Origin: Frateuria soli
GTDB taxonomy: Bacteria > Pseudomonadota > Gammaproteobacteria > Xanthomonadales > Rhodanobacteraceae
Direction of reading: 5' to 3'
DNA: 64,000 nt
Assembly (NCBI RefSeq): GCF_021117385.1
Contig: NZ_CP088252.1
Span: 2,356,001-2,420,000, forward strand
Shown: positions 8,542 to 17,338 of the stretch, one piece after another
Layout: every line of letters begins with the position of its first letter
Numbering within the stretch: position 1 is the stretch's first letter
Translations under genes and position numbers: made by a program
The notes under the pieces: generated by a model
Databases searched by the model: none
What the model was told of the DNA's origin: nothing
The model's input: only the letters and a program-made list of their open reading frames with translations

Positions 8542-9633
8542 TTGATCAAGCATGGTACGGCCGCGGTGTTGGTGGCATTCGGCGGCCTTTGGGTTGGCGC
8601 GGCACACGCGCAGAACCCCGACCCGATGGACATCCGCGCCTGCACGGCGATCGAAAGCGACGCGCAGCGGCTGGCGTGCTACGACCACGCCACCGGCCGC
8701 GTGAACCTGCCGGTGGCGAAAAAGCGCGCCGACGAAGAGGTCGAGTCGACGAGCGTGTTCGGCCACGATGCCGACAGCCGCCTGGTCGCCCCGCAAGGGA
8801 ATCCGGAAGTGGCCACACCGCTGTCGCTGCTGGACAGCCGATGGGAACTGGCGCCGGAGGCCAAGCTCGGCACCTTCAACGTGCGTGGCTACAAGCCGGT
8901 CTACCTGCTGCCTGTGTTCGCCACCAGCAACCAGAACGAGCGTCCGCGGAGCCCCAACCCGCTCAATACGGTGAGCGCGCCGGAACGGCTCGAAAACGTC
9001 GAGGCCAAGTTCCAGCTCAGCCTGAAGACCAAGCTGTGGCAGGGCGTGTTCGGCGACGCGGGCGACCTCTGGCTGGGCTACACCCAGTCCTCCCGCTGGC
9101 AGGTCTACAACGACCGCCTCTCGCGTCCGTTCCGCGAAACCAACTACGAACCCGAGGCGATGCTGGTCTTCGACACGCACTACGAGCTGCTGGGCTGGAA
9201 TGGGCGACTGCTCGGCATCGGCATCAACCACCAGTCCAACGGCCGCTCCAACCCGCTCTCGCGCAGCTGGAACCGGGTGATCGCCGACATCGGCCTGGAG
9301 CGTGGCAACTGGACGGTGATGCTGCGCCCGTGGTGGCGCATCCCCGAAGGCGGCACCGACGACAACAACCCGGACATCAGCGACTACATGGGCCGCGGCG
9401 AAGTGCAGATCGTGCACGAATGGAACGGGCACGAATTCGGCATGATGCTTCGCCATTCCTTCCGCGGCGGCAGCCGCAGCCACGGTGCGGCGCAGTTCAC
9501 CTGGAGCTTCCCGCTGGCCGGCAACCTGCGCGGCTACATGGAGCTGTTCAAGGGTTACGGCGAGAGCCTGATCGACTACAACCACAACGCCACCTACCTG
9601 GGCGTGGGCGTGTCGCTGCTGGACTGGTACTGA
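8542..9633 (+). CDS. pldA: Outer-membrane phospholipase A (OMPLA)
   Basis: A 363-residue protein starting at TTG 8542 with TAGGGA upstream. The signal peptide ends near AHAQ (24). After a 75-residue N-terminal extension with a Cys pair (C34, C46) comes the 12-strand barrel: YKPVYLLPVFATSNQNERP, FQLSLKTKLWQG and the catalytic triad H230, S232 (INHQSNGRS) and N244 (SWNRV), spaced exactly as H142/S144/N156 of E. coli PldA. It hydrolyses acyl chains of phospholipids misplaced in the outer leaflet, in a Ca2+-dependent dimer. It ends with an aromatic residue (WY) as expected for BAM insertion. Confidence 0.95.
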   Translation: MIKHGTAAVLVAFGGLWVGAAHAQNPDPMDIRACTAIESDAQRLACYDHATGRVNLPVAKKRADEEVESTSVFGHDADSRLVAPQGNPEVATPLSLLDSRWELAPEAKLGTFNVRGYKPVYLLPVFATSNQNERPRSPNPLNTVSAPERLENVEAKFQLSLKTKLWQGVFGDAGDLWLGYTQSSRWQVYNDRLSRPFRETNYEPEAMLVFDTHYELLGWNGRLLGIGINHQSNGRSNPLSRSWNRVIADIGLERGNWTVMLRPWWRIPEGGTDDNNPDISDYMGRGEVQIVHEWNGHEFGMMLRHSFRGGSRSHGAAQFTWSFPLAGNLRGYMELFKGYGESLIDYNHNATYLGVGVSLLDWY

Positions 9634-9639
9634 TGAACG

Positions 9640-9671
9640 CAGGAGCCCGCCTGCAGGCAGGCGGGCTCCTG
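9640..9671. repeat. REP-like perfect hairpin between convergent genes
   Basis: A 14-bp perfect stem CAGGAGCCCGCCTG / CAGGCGGGCTCCTG with a 4-base loop. The sequence is a variant of the GTAG REP arm (GCAGGAGCCCGC...), reduced to one hairpin. It lies between pldA (+) and slyD (-) and could end transcription from both sides, although no T-tract follows. Confidence 0.8.
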
Positions 9672-9690
9672 AAGAAGCGTCCGGGGACGC

Positions 9691-10173
9691 TCAGTGCTGG
9701 TGACCGCCCGGGCCGTGCACGTGCCCGTGCGCCAGCTCTTCCCCACTGGCGGCACGCACGTCGGTCACCTCGACATTGAAGTGCAGCGTCTGCCCGGCGA
9801 GCGGGTGGTTGCCGTCGATGTGCACCTTGTCGTCGTCCACGCGCACCACGGTCACGTTGATCGCGCCCTGCGGACCGCGGCCCTGGAACTGCATGCCCGG
9901 CTGGATGTCTTCCACGCCCTGGAACGCCTCGCGCGGCACTTCCTGCATCAGCTCGGCGTGGCGAGGGCCGTAACCCTCCTCGGGCGACACGTCGACCTTG
10001 AACTGGTCGCCCGCCTGGCGCCCGGCCATCACCTTCTCCAGGCCGGGAACGATCTGCCCGGTGCCGTGCAGGTAGGACAGCGGCTCGCGTCCCTCGGAGC
10101 TGTCGATGACCCGTCCCTCGTCGTCGGTCAGCGTGTAGTGGAAGGAGGCGACGGTGTTGTCTGCGATCTGCAT
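9691..10173 (-). CDS. slyD: FKBP-type peptidyl-prolyl isomerase SlyD
   Basis: A 160-residue protein read from ATG 10173; an in-frame TTG seven codons earlier is less likely. It contains the SlyD FKBP domain (VASFHYTLTDDEGRVIDSS, GTGQIVPGLEKVMAG, VSPEEGYGPR), the inserted flap with chaperone function (about 70-125), and GNHPLAGQTLHFNVEV. The metal-binding C-terminal tail is short (HGHVHGPGGHQH, five His) compared with the 50-residue Cys/His tail of E. coli SlyD. It is a cytoplasmic folding helper that may also take part in nickel handling. Confidence 0.95.
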   Translation of the reverse strand: MQIADNTVASFHYTLTDDEGRVIDSSEGREPLSYLHGTGQIVPGLEKVMAGRQAGDQFKVDVSPEEGYGPRHAELMQEVPREAFQGVEDIQPGMQFQGRGPQGAINVTVVRVDDDKVHIDGNHPLAGQTLHFNVEVTDVRAASGEELAHGHVHGPGGHQH

Positions 10174-10274
10174 GGCACTCTCGGTGTAGGTCAATGGGCC
10201 AGCTTAACAGGTCGTGGTAGACGGACCGTCACACCGGCCTGCGCCGTTAACCGGCGATTGCGATACTGCGGGGC

Positions 10275-11786
10275 ATGAAGCTTCCGTGCCTGATTCCCCT
10301 GCTCGCCCTCGCCATGGCCCTGGCCCCGCAGCACGCCGTGACCATGGACCTGCCCGCCACGCGCGCGGCCATCGAAACGCATCTGGCCCAACCGCGCTTC
10401 GGCGCTGCACGCTGGGGCATCGCGGTGGTGTCGCTGGACAGCGGGCGCACGCTGTACGCGCACGACGCGGACAAGCTGTTCCAGCCCGCTTCGACCGCCA
10501 AGCTTTACACCGCGGCGCTGGTACTGAACGGGCTGGATGCCGGCTACCGCATTCCGACCCGCGTACTCGGTGCCGCCCCGGGCAGGCGCGGGCGCGTGCA
10601 GGGGCCGCTGGTGCTCTATGGCATGGGTGATCCCTCGCTGGGAGCCGATCCGTCCACCGCGGACTGGGCCGATGCGCTGGCCGGCCAGCTGGTGGCCAGA
10701 GGCGTGCGCCGCGTGCACGGCGATCTGGTGGCCGACAGCAGCTACTTCGCCGGACCGGCCATCGGCGATGGCTGGGAGGCCTCCGACCTGCTCGCCGGTT
10801 TCGCCGCGCCTGCCTCGGCCCTGAGCGTGTACAAAAACCAGTGGCGACTGACCGTGACCCCGGCGGCGCATGCAGGCGAACCGGCGCAACTGGCCCTCGA
10901 CCCTCCGGCGGCGGCGACCTCGCTGGATGGGCGCCTGCTCACCGCACCGGCCGGCACCCCGGAGGACATCAATCTCTATCGCGCTCCAGGCAGCACGTTG
11001 CTGCACGCCTTCGGCTCCATCCCGGTGCAGTCACCCCCGCGCAGCTTCCGGCTGGCGATGGCCGATCCGGCTCGCGTGGCCGGCCAGCTGCTGCTGCAGG
11101 CGCTGGAGCGGCACGGCATCAAGCTCGATGGGGAACTGCGCGTGCTGCGCTGGCCGCAGCAGGACGGGCTTCTGCGTGCAGGCAGCACCGTACTGGCGCA
11201 AGTGCAATCGCCGACGCTGGCGAAGCTGCTGAGCGAGGGCCTCAAGCGGTCGCAGAACCTCTACCTGCAGAACCTCCTGCAGCTGGCCGGTACCCGCGCC
11301 CACGCCGCGGCAACGGACGATCCGCTCGCACCCGAGGGCTTTCTGAGCTCGGCCGACTGGGGCATCCATGCGCTGCGCCGGTTGCTCGATCGCATCGGGA
11401 TCCCGCCTTCGGCCAGCCTGATCGGCGAAGGCACCGGCCTGTCCCGCCGCGACCTCACCACGCCGAACGCGCTGGTGCGTCTGCTCGCCTTCCTGGCCAA
11501 CGGTCCGGCTGGCGCCCGGTTGCGCGCCATGCTGCCGCTGGCCGGTGTCGACGGCACGCTGCGCTCGCGCATGCGCGGCACGCCCGCCGCGGGCAACGTG
11601 CATGCCAAGACCGGCAGCATGTCGTACGTGAACTGCCTGGCCGGCTACGTCACCAGCGCGGCCGGCGAGCACCTGGCGTTCGCGATCCTGCTCAACGGCT
11701 ACGAGCCGCCGGAGGCCATGCCGGCCAGCGCCGACGTCGATGCGATCGCCATCCTGCTGGCCGAACTGGACGAAAAGACGTTGTAG
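10275..11786 (+). CDS. dacB: D-Ala-D-Ala carboxypeptidase/endopeptidase, PBP4 (family S13)
   Basis: A 503-residue protein with a signal peptide (about 1-24) and the three penicillin-binding motifs: S73-T-A-K76 (PASTAKLYTAAL), S326-Q-N (KRSQNLYLQ) and K445-T-G (HAKTGSMSYVN). The long spacing between the first two holds the extra domain typical of class-C type-4 PBPs. It trims or cleaves peptide cross-links of peptidoglycan in the periplasm and is non-essential in most bacteria. It is divergent from slyD. Its TAG stop lies inside a GTAGGAGC hairpin (11783-11800). Confidence 0.95.
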   Translation: MKLPCLIPLLALAMALAPQHAVTMDLPATRAAIETHLAQPRFGAARWGIAVVSLDSGRTLYAHDADKLFQPASTAKLYTAALVLNGLDAGYRIPTRVLGAAPGRRGRVQGPLVLYGMGDPSLGADPSTADWADALAGQLVARGVRRVHGDLVADSSYFAGPAIGDGWEASDLLAGFAAPASALSVYKNQWRLTVTPAAHAGEPAQLALDPPAAATSLDGRLLTAPAGTPEDINLYRAPGSTLLHAFGSIPVQSPPRSFRLAMADPARVAGQLLLQALERHGIKLDGELRVLRWPQQDGLLRAGSTVLAQVQSPTLAKLLSEGLKRSQNLYLQNLLQLAGTRAHAAATDDPLAPEGFLSSADWGIHALRRLLDRIGIPPSASLIGEGTGLSRRDLTTPNALVRLLAFLANGPAGARLRAMLPLAGVDGTLRSRMRGTPAAGNVHAKTGSMSYVNCLAGYVTSAAGEHLAFAILLNGYEPPEAMPASADVDAIAILLAELDEKTL

Positions 11787-11800
11787 GAGCGCGCTCCTGC
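11783..11800. repeat. Short GTAGGAGC hairpin overlapping the dacB stop codon
   Basis: GTAGGAGCGCGCTCCTGC contains the perfect 14-bp palindrome AGGAGCGCGCTCCT. Its GTAG end includes the TAG stop of dacB (11784-11786). It is a minimal member of the GTAG hairpin family in this window and may also act in transcription end or mRNA 3' protection. Confidence 0.75.
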
Positions 11801-11810
11801 AGGGATACGG

Positions 11811-12296
11811 TCAGTTGGTAATCCGTCGCGCCAGATCGGCGCCGATCTTCCCCGGCGCGTCGGTCGGTGCGTAGCGCCTGACCACCTGGCCTTCGGGATC
11901 GACCAGGAACTTGGTGAAGTTCCACTTGATCGCCTCGCTGCCGAGTACCCCCTTGCCCTCGCGCTTGAGCCAGCGATAAAGCGGGTGGGCATCGGCCCCG
12001 TTGACCTCGATCTTGGCGAACAACGGGAAACTCACCTCGTAGTTGAGGCTGCAGAACCGGCGGATCTCCGCCTCGTCGCCGGGCTCCTGGTGCCCGAACT
12101 GGTCACAGGGAAAGCCGAGCACGGTCAGGCCGCGCTCGCGCCACTCCCGCCACAACGCCTCCAGCCCGGTGTATTGCGGGGTGAAGCCGCACCTGGAGGC
12201 CACGTTGACGATCAGCAGCCAGCGCCCGCGCCACTCGCCAAGCGAGCGTTCCTGGCCATCGATGTCGCGCGCGGAAAAGTCGTAGACACTGCTCAT
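11811..12296 (-). CDS. Glutathione peroxidase (BtuE/GPx family, Cys type)
   Basis: A 161-residue thioredoxin-fold peroxidase. The catalytic tetrad is visible: C36 (NVASRCGFTPQY), Q66 (FPCDQFGHQEPG), and W-N in IKWNFTKFLVD. The usual 'CNQF' reads 'CDQF'. Bacterial Cys-type members mostly use thioredoxin rather than glutathione to reduce organic and hydrogen peroxides. No signal peptide, so cytoplasmic. It converges on dacB with 24 bp between the two stops. Confidence 0.95.
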   Translation of the reverse strand: MSSVYDFSARDIDGQERSLGEWRGRWLLIVNVASRCGFTPQYTGLEALWREWRERGLTVLGFPCDQFGHQEPGDEAEIRRFCSLNYEVSFPLFAKIEVNGADAHPLYRWLKREGKGVLGSEAIKWNFTKFLVDPEGQVVRRYAPTDAPGKIGADLARRITN

Positions 12297-12396
12297 GCAC
12301 CGGCTCCCATAAGGTGTCGGCGAGTCTACGCCGGCGGCGGCATGTGCACATGAGCGATGGCCGTGTCCTGCCCGGCGCCATGGGGACGATGCTGCC

Positions 12397-12528
12397 ATGC
12401 TGTACCTGATGCTTTCCGCCCTGGTCGCGCTCGCCACGCTCGTACTGATGGCCTTCGCCGCGTGCCGCCAGGCACCTCGCCGGCAGGTGCGCGTGCGTGC
12501 GCGCCGCGACCGCCATATCGGCCTGTAG
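12397..12528 (+). CDS. Putative 43-residue single-span membrane protein
   Basis: A small frame between two minus-strand genes, ATG 12397 to TAG 12526-12528, with TGGGGA about 10 bases upstream. The product has one hydrophobic helix (residues 2-23, rich in Leu/Ala/Met) ending at Cys23, then a strongly basic tail of nine arginines in 20 residues, obeying the positive-inside rule. It is antisense to nothing and is convergent with pncB. Composition and ribosome binding site favour a real small protein; no homologue is known to me, so this is a candidate only. Confidence 0.4.
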   Translation: MLYLMLSALVALATLVLMAFAACRQAPRRQVRVRARRDRHIGL

Positions 12529-12534
12529 CGCGCC

Positions 12535-13716
12535 TCACGCCTCCGCCGCGATAGCGAACACCTGGCGCAAATAGGCGACGTACGCCGGGTCGTCGCACAT
12601 GTTCTTGCCCGGCGAATCGCTGAGCTTGGCTACCGGCTGGTCATTGCACCGGACCATCTTGATGACGATCTGCAGCGGCGTGGGCCCGACGTCGTTGGTC
12701 AGGTTGGTGCCGACGCCGAAGGCCAGTTGGCAGCGCCCGCGGAAGTGCCGGTACAACTGCATCACGCGGGGCATGTCCAGCGCGTCGCTGAACACCAGGA
12801 CCTTGGTGCGCGGATCGACGCGGTTGGCGCGGTAGTGCGCCAGCACCTTCTCGCCCCAGGCGAACGGGTCGCCCGAGTCGTGCCGGGTCCCGTCGAAGAG
12901 CTTGCAGAAATACATGTCGAAGTCGCGCAGGAAGGCATCCAGGCCGTAGACGTCCGACAGCGCGATGCCCAGGTCGCCGCGGTATTCCTTCGCCCAGGTT
13001 TCCAGCGCCACGCGTTGCGAGTCGCGCAGGCGCGGGCCCAGCGCCTGGTGCGCCTGCAGGTACTCGTGCGCCAGCGTGCCCAGCGGAGTCAGGCCGAGCT
13101 TCCAGGCCATCCATACGTTGCTGGTGCCGGCCAGTTGCTCACCCAGGCCGTCGCGCAGGGTTCGCGCCACCTCCTCGTGCCAGTCGCGCGAGAAGCGCCG
13201 CCGCGTACCGTAGTCGGCGATGCGGCAGTCGGCGTATTCGGGGTCCGATCCCAACAGCTCGATCTTGGCCCGCAGGCGCGCGCGGCCTTCGGCGAGGTCG
13301 AGCCCAGGCCGGGTGTTGCGGAAGTAGACCTCGTTGACGATCGCCAGCAGCGGGACTTCGAACAGGATCGTGTGCAGCCACGGACCACGGATGCGGATCT
13401 CGATCTCGCCGTTGGCGGCCGGCGACGGAGCGATCTCCACGTACTTGGCGTTGAGCTGGAACAGCGCCAGGAAATCGACGAAGTCGCTCTTGATGTAGCG
13501 CCAGCCGCGCAGGTAGTCGAGCTCGGTGGGGGTAAAGCGCAGGCGGCACAGGGCGTCGAGTTCGGCGCGGATCTCGTCGATATACGGCACCAGGTCGATG
13601 CCGGGGTTGCGGCACTTGAAGCGGTACTCGACATGGGCGGCGGGATAGTGGTGCAGCACCACCTGCATCATCGAGAACTTGTACAGGTCGGTGTCGAGCA
13701 GGGACTGGACGATCAT
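12535..13716 (-). CDS. pncB: Nicotinate phosphoribosyltransferase
   Basis: A 393-residue enzyme of the NAD salvage (Preiss-Handler) pathway, making nicotinate mononucleotide from nicotinate, PRPP and ATP. Family blocks: [21 protein letters not shown] at the N-terminus, [38 protein letters not shown], and [12 protein letters not shown] for phosphate binding. The length matches E. coli PncB (400). It stands alone; 237 bp separate it from the next gene upstream on the same strand. Confidence 0.96.
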   Translation of the reverse strand: MIVQSLLDTDLYKFSMMQVVLHHYPAAHVEYRFKCRNPGIDLVPYIDEIRAELDALCRLRFTPTELDYLRGWRYIKSDFVDFLALFQLNAKYVEIAPSPAANGEIEIRIRGPWLHTILFEVPLLAIVNEVYFRNTRPGLDLAEGRARLRAKIELLGSDPEYADCRIADYGTRRRFSRDWHEEVARTLRDGLGEQLAGTSNVWMAWKLGLTPLGTLAHEYLQAHQALGPRLRDSQRVALETWAKEYRGDLGIALSDVYGLDAFLRDFDMYFCKLFDGTRHDSGDPFAWGEKVLAHYRANRVDPRTKVLVFSDALDMPRVMQLYRHFRGRCQLAFGVGTNLTNDVGPTPLQIVIKMVRCNDQPVAKLSDSPGKNMCDDPAYVAYLRQVFAIAAEA

Positions 13717-13953
13717 GCGCTGGCCTGGCGGGAACCGGCATGAAGCCGGATCGGGGACGCATTATCCCAGTGGTGATGGCGGCTCGGCGAGTCGGGCGTC
13801 GATCGCGCACACGAGCAGCTCCAGGCGCGCGCTGCCGGTTTTCGGGGTCAGGCGCAAACGCATGCGGTTGGAGCCCCTCCATCCGGGAGGCGGTGCGAGC
13901 GCGGACTCTTTCCGTCCCTCTTGAGCGCAGGCCGCAGGACGGATCGAACGGGG

Positions 13954-15042
13954 CTACTGGCGCACGGGTCCGATCGGGTTCGACAAGGTGGCCAGCCGTT
14001 CGAGGTCCCGCGTCCGTTCGGTCCCGGACTTCTTCGCCAGCGCGCCGACCGCGGCATAGAACGCACTCCACTGCCGTTCGGCGCGCTCGAACAACACCGC
14101 GAACGCGCCGGTCCAGCGGTCGTACAGGCCAAAGGGCAGCAGCTTGGCGTTGTTGATCGGCGAACCCACCCAGGCGTCGTAACGCGGGTCTCCGGACCAG
14201 CGACTGTCGCGCCACTGTACATAGCGGCGCCGGAACGCCTCGATCTGCGCCTGCTTCCCGCGCGCCAGCATGGCCGCGTCTGCGGTGCTCGCGTACAGCT
14301 TCTCGAGGCGCTCGCGCAGGCCCAGCACCAGCGCGGTGAAGCCCTGCTCCATCGCCTGGTCGCGCGGATCGGGCGGCGGCAAGCCCCGCGCCTTGCGCCA
14401 CTCGCGCAAGCCCTCCTGCTCGACGAAGCTGGCGAACGATTCGTTGAAGGCCGTGTCGCCCTTCACGTACAGGCGCTGATGTGCGAGCTCGTGGAAGATG
14501 GTGCCGGCCAGCTGGTCGTCATCCCAGCGCAGCATGCTCGAGACGATGGGGTCGGCGAACCAGCCCAGCGTCGAATAGGCAGGCACGGGGCCGATCCACA
14601 CGTCGTCGCCCTGCGCCTTGAGGTCCGCCGCACGGGCCTGCGCGCGCGCCTGCTCGAAGTAGCCCCGGTAGGCCACGCAGCCGGCGATGGGAAAACACTG
14701 CGGCAGGGCGTCGACCGAATACGTCGGAGTGGCGAACACGTTCCACGCCACGTAGGGCCGATGCAGATCCACGTAGCTGGTGTAGCTGCGGTTGTCCGGC
14801 AGTGCCAGCGCGTCGGAGGCGAACCGCCGCGCTTGCGCGGCCAGGCCCAGGCGGCGGGCCAGTCCGGGATCGGTGGCCGGGTCGCGCACCACCTCGGCCA
14901 TCGGCCGGCGGTGCATCAGCAGCGATGCCTGCCCATGCGCCACGTGGGCGTAATAGCTCAGGCTGCCGCAGCCGCCGAGCAGGAGGCACGAGGCGACGGT
15001 GGCCAGGCGCCCGATGCGCCTGCGGAGGGACGGGAATGGCAT
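13954..15042 (-). CDS. DUF2265 lipoprotein, putative zinc aminopeptidase
   Basis: A 362-residue product. The start at 15042 puts a lipoprotein signal at the N-terminus, with lipobox LLGGC and C25 lipidated; an ATG 11 codons earlier would spoil it. The zinc site is H184-E-L-A-H188 (TIFHELAHQRLY) with E201 in FNESFASFVEQEG as the third ligand, characteristic of the putative aminopeptidase family PF10023. Mature sequence begins SLSYYAHVAHGQ, a family hallmark. It should face the periplasm. The substrate is unknown. Confidence 0.9.
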   Translation of the reverse strand: MPFPSLRRRIGRLATVASCLLLGGCGSLSYYAHVAHGQASLLMHRRPMAEVVRDPATDPGLARRLGLAAQARRFASDALALPDNRSYTSYVDLHRPYVAWNVFATPTYSVDALPQCFPIAGCVAYRGYFEQARAQARAADLKAQGDDVWIGPVPAYSTLGWFADPIVSSMLRWDDDQLAGTIFHELAHQRLYVKGDTAFNESFASFVEQEGLREWRKARGLPPPDPRDQAMEQGFTALVLGLRERLEKLYASTADAAMLARGKQAQIEAFRRRYVQWRDSRWSGDPRYDAWVGSPINNAKLLPFGLYDRWTGAFAVLFERAERQWSAFYAAVGALAKKSGTERTRDLERLATLSNPIGPVRQ

Positions 15043-15094
15043 GTCCCGATTGTGCCAAGCGGACGCTTCCGGCACGAGGCGCGGCTAGGACCGG

Positions 15095-15514
15095 TCAGTC
15101 GCGGTCGTGATCGCGGCGGTCGCGTGCATCGCGCCGACCGTGGTCGCGGTCGTCCCGCCCATGCCACGCGCGGCGATCATGCCGGTCATCGCGGTAGTCG
15201 TGTCGGTCATCACGGTAGTCGCGCCGGTCACGGCTCCAGTCCCGTCCACGGTAATGACGGGAGTCCCGATGCCAGGTGCCGCTGACGCCGACACTCACCC
15301 CGGAGGAATAGCAGCAGCCGTAGCCCCAGCCAGGGCCGTAGTAGCTGCCGTAGCCGTAATAGTCCGGCTCGTAGATCACCGAGGGACCTTCGCCGTAATA
15401 GGCGTCTCCCTGGTAGCCGTTACCGCGCACGTAGCTGTACCCGGGGTCGTAATAGCAACCCGACAGCGCCGCCGTGCCAAGCACCAGCGCCAGCCCTGCA
15501 AGCATGCGTTTCAT
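15095..15514 (-). CDS. Tyr/Gly- and Asp/Arg-rich lipoprotein
   Basis: A 139-residue product with a strong GGAGGTGA ribosome binding site. Lipobox LSGC gives lipidated C20. Residues 20-75 are Tyr/Gly-rich (YYGYGSYYGPGWGYG) and contain a Cys pair. From about residue 83 a DR/DH/DY low-complexity tail repeats RDDRHDYRDDRHD-like units, alternating acidic and basic residues. I recognise no domain; such lipoproteins are common in xanthomonads. It lies 52 bp upstream of the DUF2265 lipoprotein gene on the same strand and may be co-transcribed. Confidence 0.8.
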   Translation of the reverse strand: MKRMLAGLALVLGTAALSGCYYDPGYSYVRGNGYQGDAYYGEGPSVIYEPDYYGYGSYYGPGWGYGCCYSSGVSVGVSGTWHRDSRHYRGRDWSRDRRDYRDDRHDYRDDRHDRRAWHGRDDRDHGRRDARDRRDHDRD

Positions 15515-15620
15515 GGCCTCACCTCCGTGACGGCGGTCACGCAGGTCACGCTAGTCGCGGCGGTTTGAATGCGCCCTGAGCGCCGCGCCCGGCAGATGCA
15601 CGGGCGCGGCGGGGGCAGCG

Positions 15621-16400
15621 TCAGACCTTGGCCCCGCGCTGGCCGGTGTGCACCGGGATGGTGGTCTTGGGCGCGTCGCTGGGAAGCTGCGGGCTCTCGG
15701 GAGTATGGATGGCCGATTCACCGCGCGGCTGCGGGCGCGACTGTCCATCCCCTCGCGCCGACGCCTGCCGGGTGCGCTTCTGCTTGGCATCGAGCAGGGC
15801 CTGGATGTGCGCCACCGCTTCTTCCGGGCTGATGTGCTGGGTTGCCGGGGCAGCCTTGCGCGGCGCTGTCGCCTTGCGCGTGGCCGGGCCCGGTCGGCCG
15901 GACCTGCCTGCGGATACGGCCTTTTTCGCAGCCGGCTTGCTTACCGCTTTCGTCCCTGCCGCGTTGCCGGGCACCGCCTTGTGCGTGGCCGCTTTCTTCG
16001 GCGTCGCCTTGGCCGCCGCCTTGCGGGCCGCGGCCGACGCGGTCTTCCTGGTGGCCGCCTTCTTTGGCGCGAGCTTCCTTGTCGTTGCCTTCTTCGGCAC
16101 TGCTTTCTTTGCCGTGGCCTTCTTCGGTGCTGCCTTCTTTGCCGTGACCTTCTTCGGTGCTGCCTTCTTTGCGGCGGCCTTCTTCGGCACCGCCTTCTTT
16201 GCGACCTTCCTGGCAGCCGTCTTCTTCGATGCCGCCGCGGACTTGCCGGCGGCCTTCTTCGCAGCCGGACGGGCGGTGGTGCGGTTGATCGGTGTCTTGA
16301 TGCCGGCCTTGGCGGCGGCGGTCTTCTTCGTCGCCTTGCTGCCGGCGGCTGCCTTCTTTGCCGCGGATTTCTTCGCGGCCGACGTGCGGGTCGTTGCCAT
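15621..16400 (-). CDS. AlgP/histone H1-like Lys-Ala-Pro repeat protein
   Basis: A 259-residue protein of which residues 1-185 are almost wholly Lys, Ala, Thr and Pro in KKAAPKK / TAKKAAPKKA repeats, like eukaryotic H1 tails, chlamydial Hc2 and Pseudomonas AlgP. The DNA repeats in phase (about 30-bp units at 16080-16200), so length can vary by recombination. The C-terminal 70 residues are different: THISPEEA-like 'QHISPEEAVAHIQALLDAKQKRTRQ', a short helix found at the end of xanthomonad AlgP-like proteins. Probably a nucleoid-associated DNA-condensing protein. Regulation is not evident. Confidence 0.85.
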   Translation of the reverse strand: MATTRTSAAKKSAAKKAAAGSKATKKTAAAKAGIKTPINRTTARPAAKKAAGKSAAASKKTAARKVAKKAVPKKAAAKKAAPKKVTAKKAAPKKATAKKAVPKKATTRKLAPKKAATRKTASAAARKAAAKATPKKAATHKAVPGNAAGTKAVSKPAAKKAVSAGRSGRPGPATRKATAPRKAAPATQHISPEEAVAHIQALLDAKQKRTRQASARGDGQSRPQPRGESAIHTPESPQLPSDAPKTTIPVHTGQRGAKV

Positions 16401-16534
16401 GCGTCATCACTCCTGCGGTGGTCGGTGCAGCCTTGCCCGCATGCGCCACGCACGCGGCGAAAAGACCTGCACGCCCAGTATTGCGCGGGCACCTTGCGCT
16501 GTCATGCGCGATTGCGGAATGAAGCGCGCACGAT

Positions 16535-17338
16535 TCAGGATGCGTGCGGGGCGCGCAGCGGGAGCACCTGCCGCTCGTGGCAGGCGAAGGCCGCCTGCGC
16601 GCTGTCGTAGTCCCAGCGCTCCGTCGTGCAGGTATCTGAGCTTCCATCGCGGCGGAGCAGGTTGATCGAGTTGGGGATGTCCCGGCGTACCCGGTGCGAT
16701 ACCGCGGTGCCGGCCTGCACAACCCACAGAGGGCGGCCGCCCGGTTCGGGAAGCGGCCGCACATAGGGCAAGTGGATATGGCCACCCAGCACCAGTTGCG
16801 CGCCAGCGGCCGCCCAGGCGCCGGCCGCCTGCGCGTGTCCACGCAGCAGATGGCGCCGGTCGGCCTCGTCGATCACCGCCATCGGCTGGTGCACTACCAC
16901 TATCCTCGTCTGGCCCGGCGCCGCCTGGCGCAGGCGCGCCGCCACCCGCTCGATTTGCGCCAGCGACACCTCGCCCTGCTTGTGCCGCCACCAGCGCGTG
17001 GTGTTGACCCCCAGTACCAGCCAATCCGCGGACGACCATGCCGGCTCCAACTCGTTGCCGAACGCCGCCGAATAACGCGCGTACGGCGCCCGCAGGCGGG
17101 TGGCCAGGGCGTACAGCGGGATGTCATGGTTGCCCGGGATCGCCAGGAACGGCGCCGGCAGGCTTGCGACGAAGTCGCGCGCGGCGGCGAACTGCGCGGG
17201 CCGTGCACGCTGGGTCAGGTCGCCCGACAGCACCACCAATTCAGGACGGCAGTCGTGGACCAACCGCCTCAGCGCTTCCAGCACCGCCGCGCGCTCGGTG
17301 CCGAAATGGGAATCGGACACGTGCAACAACACGCTCAC
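16535..17338 (-). CDS. Calcineurin-like metallophosphoesterase (CpdA-like)
   Basis: A 267-residue protein starting at GTG 17338. All metal-binding motifs are present in order: D9-S-H11 (VSDSHFG), G-D40 (VLSGDLTQRA), G-N70-H71-D (IPGNHDIP), H in VVVHQPM, and G-H-I-H in LGGHIHLPYVRPL. Its layout resembles CpdA (cAMP phosphodiesterase) and related class III phosphodiesterases; substrate cannot be fixed. The GTG overlaps the stop of the lipid kinase gene (GTGA), so it is translated with it. Confidence 0.9.
   Translation of the reverse strand: MSVLLHVSDSHFGTERAAVLEALRRLVHDCRPELVVLSGDLTQRARPAQFAAARDFVASLPAPFLAIPGNHDIPLYALATRLRAPYARYSAAFGNELEPAWSSADWLVLGVNTTRWWRHKQGEVSLAQIERVAARLRQAAPGQTRIVVVHQPMAVIDEADRRHLLRGHAQAAGAWAAAGAQLVLGGHIHLPYVRPLPEPGGRPLWVVQAGTAVSHRVRRDIPNSINLLRRDGSSDTCTTERWDYDSAQAAFACHERQVLPLRAPHAS

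Noticed and set aside
13762..13863. 33-codon minus-strand frame (MRLRLTPKTGSARLELLV...) between pncB and the lipoprotein peptidase gene
   Set aside because: GGAGGGG lies upstream, but the frame has no membrane helix or domain and the region looks like degenerate sequence. Conservation would be needed to call it.
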